Of a DNA stretch of 64,000 bases, positions 58,938 through 64,000 are shown in pieces; the stretch's first letter is position 1; each line of letters opens with the position of its first letter. Source of the stretch: JACPNE01 sp964444465. Its GTDB lineage: Archaea; Nanobdellota; Nanobdellia; SCGC-AAA011-G17; JACPNG01. The position numbers and the translations under genes are program-made. The stretch covers positions 1 to 64,000 of the forward strand of contig CAYUGZ010000001.1 of the NCBI GenBank assembly GCA_964444465.1, written 5' to 3'. Below the pieces are notes generated by a model, which saw only the letters and a list, made by a program, of their open reading frames with translations, was not told where the DNA came from and did no database searches.

Positions 58938-59957
58938 ATGAATAATCTAAGTTTAGATTACAATAAATTATTTCTTTTTATTGTAGTATTGTTAATAATC
59001 ATATTTTCTTTTGTGTTAATACAACCATTCATAACTGCAATATTAACTGCTTTTGTGTTGACTTATATTCTATATCCATTATATGAAAAATCTGAAAAAA
59101 TTATCAAAAATAAATCATTAAGATCTTTTGTTTTAATATCTATAATAACAATTTTAACTTTAATCTTTTTATCATTCATCACAAATTTATTGATAAATGA
59201 ATCAGTTACATTATATCACAATTTTAAGAATGCAGATATAAAAGAATTGTCTGATTTGTTATCAGGAGTGGTGGGAGAAAATATTGATTTAAATTTATAC
59301 TTTAAAGAAATAGTCAATAGGGGATTAAACTTTTTTTTAACATCTTTATCTGATATTGCTTTAACTATCCCTCAAAAAACAATTAGTCTATTCATTATAC
59401 TTTTTACAATGTATTATTTGTTTAAAGAAGGAGAGAGTTTAGTTGATAAGTTTAAAGAAAATTTACCATTGAAAAAAAATCATAGTGAAAATATAATCAA
59501 TAAATTTAATGAGTTTATGCAGGCAACAATTTATGGGATTATTGTAACCTCAATAGTACAAGGGATAATTGGAGCTATAGGGTTGTTTATATTTGGAGTT
59601 GAGAATCCTATAATTTGGGGATTAGTTATGACTGTGGCCTCTATGTTTCCTTATTTTGGAGCATCTTTAGTTTGGCTTCCAGCTGCATTGATTAAATTGT
59701 TTAGTGGAGATTATTTTAATGGAGTTGGATTAATAATTTATGGTGTATTAATAATAAGTTTAATAGATAATTTATTAAGACCTAAATTAATAAGTAATAG
59801 AACAAGAATACACCCCATATTTGTGTTATTGGGGGTATTAGGTGGATTAAAGTTATTTGGATTCATAGGATTGATTTTAGGTCCTGTTTTATTGGGTGTG
59901 TTATTAGCAGTAATGAGAATATATAATCTTGAAACTGAGAAGTATAGGAAAAGTTGA
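58938..59957 (+). CDS. AI-2E family (PerM-like) membrane permease
   Basis: A 339-residue membrane protein with about seven to eight helices. The middle FNEFMQATIYGIIVTSIVQG and the later FPYFGASLVWLPAALI and DNLLRPKLISNRTRIHP segments are the standard conserved parts of the AI-2E/PerM family. Members act as putative exporters; some function as sodium/proton antiporters. The name AI-2E does not imply autoinducer transport here. It lies 32 bases after gmhB and one base before the apt start. Confidence 0.88.
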   Translation: MNNLSLDYNKLFLFIVVLLIIIFSFVLIQPFITAILTAFVLTYILYPLYEKSEKIIKNKSLRSFVLISIITILTLIFLSFITNLLINESVTLYHNFKNADIKELSDLLSGVVGENIDLNLYFKEIVNRGLNFFLTSLSDIALTIPQKTISLFIILFTMYYLFKEGESLVDKFKENLPLKKNHSENIINKFNEFMQATIYGIIVTSIVQGIIGAIGLFIFGVENPIIWGLVMTVASMFPYFGASLVWLPAALIKLFSGDYFNGVGLIIYGVLIISLIDNLLRPKLISNRTRIHPIFVLLGVLGGLKLFGFIGLILGPVLLGVLLAVMRIYNLETEKYRKS

Positions 59958-59958
59958 T

Positions 59959-60480
59959 ATGAATATAAAATCTATGATAAGAACAATTCCAAATTTTCCG
60001 AAAGAAGGAATTATGTTTAGAGATGTAACAACTTTACTAAAAGATCCTATTGGATTTAATTATGTTATAGACCAATTTGTGAAAAGATATGAAAATGAGA
60101 AATTTGATTATATTGTTGGAATTGAGAGTAGAGGTTTTATTTTAGGTGGAGCTATAGCTCATAAATTAAACAAAGGATTTATTCCAATTAGAAAACCTGG
60201 AAAACTTCCTTCTGATGTAGATTCTATTGAATATGAATTAGAATATGGGGTAGATAAATTAGAGATACATCTAGATGCTTTAAAGGAAGGAGAGAGAGTT
60301 ATATTAATAGATGATTTATTAGCAACTGGGGGAACAGCAAAAGCTTCAATAGAATTAATAGAGAAAAGAGGAGCTAAAGTAGTTGAATTTGGATGTGTTA
60401 TTGAGCTACCAGATTTAAAAGGAAGAGAGAGACTAAATGGCCATTCAATCTATAAAATGGTAGATTTTGAAGGAGAATAA
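59959..60480 (+). CDS. apt: adenine phosphoribosyltransferase
   Basis: About 173 residues from ATG 59959 (MNIKSMIRTIPNFPKEGI), the typical Apt start; the longer frame from 59929 overlaps the permease gene. FRDVTTLLKDP, ESRGFILGGAIAHKL, IPIRKPGKLP and the PRPP-binding VILIDDLLATGGTA near residue 113 define the enzyme. It converts adenine and PRPP to AMP. It can recycle adenine released by MTA phosphorylase (37936-38721) and possibly other nucleoside steps. Confidence 0.93.
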   Translation: MNIKSMIRTIPNFPKEGIMFRDVTTLLKDPIGFNYVIDQFVKRYENEKFDYIVGIESRGFILGGAIAHKLNKGFIPIRKPGKLPSDVDSIEYELEYGVDKLEIHLDALKEGERVILIDDLLATGGTAKASIELIEKRGAKVVEFGCVIELPDLKGRERLNGHSIYKMVDFEGE

Positions 60481-60545
60481 TTCTTTTGTAATACTTCTTT
60501 TATCCCATATAAATTTAAAAATTGTAATTTGCAATTTTTATTTCA

Positions 60546-61406
60546 ATGAAAATCGGGATTATTGGGATGGGATTTGTAGGTGGAGCAACCAAACATGTAT
60601 TTGAAAAAGTTCATGAAGTACTTCCTTATGATAAATTTAAATCACCTTACAATACATCTAAACATTTAGAAATAATTGCTAAGGAAGCAAAAGCTATTTT
60701 TATTTGTGTTCCTACTCCTATGAAAAAAAGTGGGGAGATTGATTACTCTCCAATACATGATGCTATTCGATCTCTTCAAGATAAAGTTGAGGAATCAAAG
60801 ATAGATACTAATAATATCCTTATTGTTATCAAATCTACTACTGTTTCAGGATCAACAGATAAACTTGATAAAAAATATCCTTTTAGATTTGCAGTTAATC
60901 CTGAATTTTTACGTGAAAAAACTGCAATAGAAGATATGGAGAATACAGATAGAATAGTTTTAGGAGTAGGAGATAGTGATGGAGAGAGGATATTAAGAGA
61001 AATTTATGAACCAATCTTTCCTGAAGCTAATTATGCTTTTGTTAATAGAAAAACAGCTGAAATGATTAAATATGCAGCAAATGTTACTCTGACTGGACAA
61101 ATAGTAATTGCTAATATTATCTGTAAGATATGTGAAATGCAAGATATTGATTATTCAATTTTAAGAAAAGAGATTTTGAGAGATAAAAGGATAGGAACTA
61201 ATACAGAAGTTCCAGGTCCAGATGGGGATTATGGATTTGGAGGAAAATGTTTTCCTAAAGATCTTCGAGCATTAACATTTCTTTCAAGAGAGATAGGTGC
61301 ACCATTTCATCTCCTTGAAGAATTATGGAGATCAAATTTAGATTTAAGAAAAGAAAAAGATTGGGAAGAGATTTTAGGGGCTACTTCAAAAAATAGTTTT
61401 GATTAA
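60546..61406 (+). CDS. short UDP-glucose/UDP-ManNAc dehydrogenase family protein
   Basis: A 286-residue protein with an N-terminal NAD-binding domain (KIGIIGMGFVGGATKHVF, then IFICVPTP, STTVSGSTD and NPEFLRE) and the central helical domain with the catalytic cysteine in DYGFGGKCFPKDLRA near residue 228. Family members have about 430 residues; here the C-terminal UDP-sugar binding domain is missing and the gene ends cleanly before galE. It may be a compact form or act on another substrate. A dyad (AAATTG-n7-CAATTT) lies just before the ATG and could be an operator. Confidence 0.8.
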   Translation: MKIGIIGMGFVGGATKHVFEKVHEVLPYDKFKSPYNTSKHLEIIAKEAKAIFICVPTPMKKSGEIDYSPIHDAIRSLQDKVEESKIDTNNILIVIKSTTVSGSTDKLDKKYPFRFAVNPEFLREKTAIEDMENTDRIVLGVGDSDGERILREIYEPIFPEANYAFVNRKTAEMIKYAANVTLTGQIVIANIICKICEMQDIDYSILRKEILRDKRIGTNTEVPGPDGDYGFGGKCFPKDLRALTFLSREIGAPFHLLEELWRSNLDLRKEKDWEEILGATSKNSFD

Positions 61407-62375
61407 ATGAAAGTTTTAGTTACTGGTGGGGCAGGGTATATAGGGAGTCATGCAGTTAAAGAATTAGTAAAAGATCATGAAGTTATAGTCTATGATAGTT
61501 TAGAATTGGGAAACAAAGAATTTATAGATGAAAAAGCTTTGTTTATACAAGGGGGTTTATCAGATACGGAAAAACTTGATTCTTTATTTAAAGAAAATAA
61601 CATAGATATTGTTATGCACTTTGCTAATTATGCTCTTGTAGGAGAATCTGTTGAAAATCCAAGTAAATATTTTGAAAATAATTTAGTTAATGGACTTAAT
61701 TTATTAGATTCTATGGTCAAAAATAATATAAATAAAATTATTTTCTCTTCTTCATGTGCAGTTTATGGTTCCCCTAAAGAAATTCCAATAGTTGAAAAGC
61801 ATACATTAAATCCTATCAATTCTTATGGAGAATCAAAAATGGTTTTTGAGAGAGTATTAAGATATTATGATACTGCTTATAATTTAAAATCTATATCTTT
61901 AAGATACTTTAATGTTGGAGGGGCTTCTTTAGATAATAGTATAGGCGAAAAACACCAAAATGAAACACATTTAATTCCAATTATACTAGATGTGGCTTTA
62001 GATAAAAGAGAGAACATAAAAATATTTGGAGATGACTATGATACTAAAGATGGGACATGTATTAGAGACTTTGTCCATGTTGTTGATATAGCTAAAGCCC
62101 ATTTAGATGCTTTAAATTATTTAGAAAAAAATATGAAAACTAAATCTTATAATGTTGGAACAGGACAAGGTTATAGTGTTAAAGAAGTAATAGATTTGTG
62201 CAAACAGATTACAAAAAAAGAGATTAATGTTGTTGTAGATAAAAGAAGAGAGGGAGATCCTTCAATGTTAGTTGCAGATCCTAAAAGATTTAAAGAAGAA
62301 GTAGGGTGGAAAGAACAATTTAATATTAATGAGATGATAGAACATGCTTGGAATTGGCATCAAAAAATAAATTAA
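61407..62375 (+). CDS. galE: UDP-glucose 4-epimerase
   Basis: A 322-residue short-chain dehydrogenase/reductase epimerase of normal length. VLVTGGAGYIGSHAVKEL is the NAD site; SSSCAVYGSP carries the catalytic Ser, and NSYGESKMVFE the Tyr-x3-Lys pair (here Y-G-E-S-K). SLRYFNVGGA and CIRDFVHVVDIAKAH are typical of GalE. It interconverts UDP-glucose and UDP-galactose or the N-acetyl forms, feeding glycan synthesis. It starts on the base after the stop of the short dehydrogenase gene. Its last four bases overlap a small minus-strand gene. Confidence 0.93.
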   Translation: MKVLVTGGAGYIGSHAVKELVKDHEVIVYDSLELGNKEFIDEKALFIQGGLSDTEKLDSLFKENNIDIVMHFANYALVGESVENPSKYFENNLVNGLNLLDSMVKNNINKIIFSSSCAVYGSPKEIPIVEKHTLNPINSYGESKMVFERVLRYYDTAYNLKSISLRYFNVGGASLDNSIGEKHQNETHLIPIILDVALDKRENIKIFGDDYDTKDGTCIRDFVHVVDIAKAHLDALNYLEKNMKTKSYNVGTGQGYSVKEVIDLCKQITKKEINVVVDKRREGDPSMLVADPKRFKEEVGWKEQFNINEMIEHAWNWHQKIN

Positions 62376-62524
62376 CGCTTTTTCTTTAAAGCTGTAACTA
62401 ATTTTTGATCCATATCAAGTATTCTTCTTTCTAGGATAAATATTCTTCTTAATGCATATATCATTCCAGCCACTGCACCTAAAAGAATATATAAAATTAA
62501 AACTATTTGTTGTTCAAGAGCCAT
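62372..62524 (-). CDS. small single-span membrane protein, 50 aa
   Basis: A 50-residue ORF from ATG 62524, preceded by AGAGGTGAT as ribosome site. It has one hydrophobic helix (IVLILYILLGAVAGMIYAL) and a basic, helical tail ending in KKKR. It is the next gene after secD on the same strand, 55 bases on, so it may be cotranscribed and could be a small partner of the translocase or an unrelated membrane peptide. Too short for most gene finders. Family unknown. Confidence 0.6.
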   Translation of the reverse strand: MALEQQIVLILYILLGAVAGMIYALRRIFILERRILDMDQKLVTALKKKR

Positions 62525-62578
62525 TAAATCACCTCTTTAAAATATATATTACTCTACTATAAAAAGGTTATGTTCAAA

Positions 62579-64000
62579 TTATTTATTAAACAATTTTTCA
62601 GCTATAGCTGCAAAAGCAGGTCTTGTTATAAAAACCCCGATTGAAGTTCCTATTATAGTTATAACTGCAAATCCTCTTACTAATCCTGCACCAGCATTCC
62701 ATAATGGAAGCATTGTTGCAATAGTTGTTGCATATGCACCCATTATAATAAAAAATGCTCTTTTGATCCTTTCAGACCAATTTAGATTTTGGGATTCTCC
62801 GGATATAATCTCATCTGCTATGATTATCTGATGATCAACCCCTGTTCCAATTGCAGCTATTATTCCCGCAATTGCAACTACATCAAGATTCCATTTAATT
62901 AAAGAAGCTATTCCTAATATTATTAATAATTCACTTAAACTAGTTATTAACATAGGAATCAAAATTTTAATTCTTCTATACTTAAAATAAACAACACTAA
63001 TAACAGCTAATAATGCAACAAATCCAACCAAAAATGCATTTTTTATAAAATTATTTCCAAGTATTGGAGAGATATTATCTAATTTAGCAATTTCTATTTT
63101 GAATGGTAATGATCCTGTTATTAGAACTGTTTGAAGTTCATTCATTCTTTTTGAAGTGTCCTCTACTGCTAGACTTTCAGTTGATCCATAACCTGGACCA
63201 CTAATAGAAATTTGATTAGTCTCAACACCCCTTAGATCTGGAGAGATTTGTAAACTAGTTACTAATATATCATCTAAATATAAATCCAATTCTTTTTCTA
63301 AATGTCCCCCAGTATCATCTGTTATAATACTTAAATCTTTAGTGACTTCTGCATGCCTTTTAGATGCTTCTTGACTTAATGTTATAGCAAATTGAAATGC
63401 ACATTGATGTTGTTGATTAAATTGATTACAATAACTTACTGTGGCACAAGTTCCATCATCCCTACAAACAAATGGGATGTCTTTATTACCTCCAACAAAA
63501 ACTATCTCTTCTCCAATTTTTGCTTCAAATTTCCCTTGTTTAGATATTATCTTTTTTACTTCTTCACTATTTGTTCCTGAAATTTCAATTAAAACTAATT
63601 TTTCATCACCTACATTAGCAGATCTTATTTTTATATCTGATAATCCAAAAACATTTAATCTGTTTTCCATAACTTCAATTAAATTTTGGATGTCAGAATC
63701 TGATATTTGTTTATCAGATATTGGTTTTATTAATGCCCTTGTTCCTCCTTCTAATTCTAATCCTTTTTTTATATTAGTTGATTGTGCTTTAGAAACAGAT
63801 ATTTTTGGTTGATTATTTGTAGAGTAAGAATATAAAGTTTTAGAAGTTTTTATATTAATACTTTGTTTTGGGAATAAATCATTTATTATTTCATTGAAAT
63901 CTTCTGTTGTTTTAATTTTTTTGTTGTTTATACTTAATATTTTTTCTCCTCTATTAATGTCTGGCTTTTGTATAGATAAGATAGTAAGATTATCATGAAT
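62579..64000 (-). CDS. secD: protein-export membrane protein SecD, C-terminal part
   Basis: The frame stays open from the stop at 62579-62581 to the window edge (473 codons read), so the N-terminus is outside. Near the edge a PDZ-like segment (RGEKILSINNKKI) precedes KKGLELEGGTRALIKP, the SecD P1-domain start. The C-terminal membrane half has FLVGFVALLAVISVVYF, and GIIAAIGTGVDHQIIIADEI near the end, the RND-type conserved helix of SecD. SecDF uses the proton gradient to help pull secreted proteins out. It would normally be followed by or paired with secF, which is not seen downstream here; secF may lie upstream of the window edge. Confidence 0.92.
   Translation of the reverse strand: MHDNLTILSIQKPDINRGEKILSINNKKIKTTEDFNEIINDLFPKQSINIKTSKTLYSYSTNNQPKISVSKAQSTNIKKGLELEGGTRALIKPISDKQISDSDIQNLIEVMENRLNVFGLSDIKIRSANVGDEKLVLIEISGTNSEEVKKIISKQGKFEAKIGEEIVFVGGNKDIPFVCRDDGTCATVSYCNQFNQQHQCAFQFAITLSQEASKRHAEVTKDLSIITDDTGGHLEKELDLYLDDILVTSLQISPDLRGVETNQISISGPGYGSTESLAVEDTSKRMNELQTVLITGSLPFKIEIAKLDNISPILGNNFIKNAFLVGFVALLAVISVVYFKYRRIKILIPMLITSLSELLIILGIASLIKWNLDVVAIAGIIAAIGTGVDHQIIIADEIISGESQNLNWSERIKRAFFIIMGAYATTIATMLPLWNAGAGLVRGFAVITIIGTSIGVFITRPAFAAIAEKLFNK

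Noticed and set aside
1..64000. CRISPR arrays, insertion sequences, prophage
   Set aside because: No regularly spaced direct repeats, transposase, integrase or phage structural genes were seen on either strand.

Overview
The window is an AT-rich archaeal contig, most likely from a metagenome assembly because it contains a 100-N scaffold gap at 42155-42254. Archaeal signs are TATA boxes (TTTATAAAT type) about 28-31 bases before many start codons, which implies leaderless mRNAs; a Dph6-type diphthamide ligase gene; a SpoIIM/DUF95 membrane protein; an archaeal class III (pilin-like) signal peptide; N-glycosylation-sequon-rich surface proteins; and SecD. Small tightly packed genes, short hypothetical membrane proteins and the gene mix fit a DPANN lineage (Woesearchaeota/Pacearchaeota-like). 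That placement is an inference from gene content, not from a marker phylogeny. I saw no CRISPR array, insertion sequence or integrase.

Layout. (1) 1-26.2 kb is a large surface-glycan island: four GT4 glycosyltransferases (one cut by the window start), two GT9 heptosyltransferase-like enzymes, a DPM1-like GT2, a GT2 fused to a radical SAM/SPASM module, an ArnT/PMT-like membrane glycosyltransferase, a Wzx-type flippase, four small-molecule methyltransferases and four radical SAM proteins with B12-binding N-termini, on alternating strands. It also holds a PHP-domain lipoprotein split by an apparent frameshift and a pilin-like gene whose signal peptide carries an in-frame stop. (2) 26.2-35.3 kb is the most unusual block. 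It encodes a CDP-alcohol phosphotransferase, a cytidylyltransferase fused to a PEP-synthase-like kinase of the glutamine-kinase (Campylobacter Cj1418) type, a class I GATase-like hydrolase (Cj1417 type), a HIT protein, a second nucleotidyltransferase (Cj1416 type), a formyltransferase-like protein, an ATP-sulfurylase-like enzyme that has lost its usual sulfate-binding residues, and a flippase-like membrane protein. I read this as a probable CDP-activated phosphoramidate (N-P bond) pathway feeding glycan or glycolipid decoration. (3) 35.3-44.3 kb has a NodU/CmcH-type carbamoyltransferase, MTA phosphorylase, two related surface proteins (one S-layer-like, one with a Glu-rich repeat broken by the assembly gap), a lipoprotein cyclophilin and small membrane proteins.

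(4) 44.4-56.5 kb is core physiology: tRNA-Ser(UGA), a DASS-family anion transporter, a 51-aa Trm112/YcaR-like zinc ribbon, SpoIIM, a thioredoxin-like protein, pyruvate dehydrogenase-type E1 alpha, E1 beta and E2 with LipB (no E3 or lipoyl synthase in the window), Dph6, and a RimK-like ligase paired with a retropepsin-like protease. (5) 56.6-64 kb holds a cupin, the heptose-activation genes rfaE1, rfaE2 and gmhB, an AI-2E family permease, apt, a short UDP-sugar dehydrogenase, galE, a 50-aa membrane protein and the C-terminal part of secD.

How they work together: the heptose genes would supply activated heptose to the two GT9 enzymes, galE and the dehydrogenase would supply nucleotide sugars, and the flippase and membrane glycosyltransferases would build and export glycans. 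Those glycans may decorate the sequon-rich surface proteins, with carbamoyl, methyl and possibly phosphoramidate groups added.
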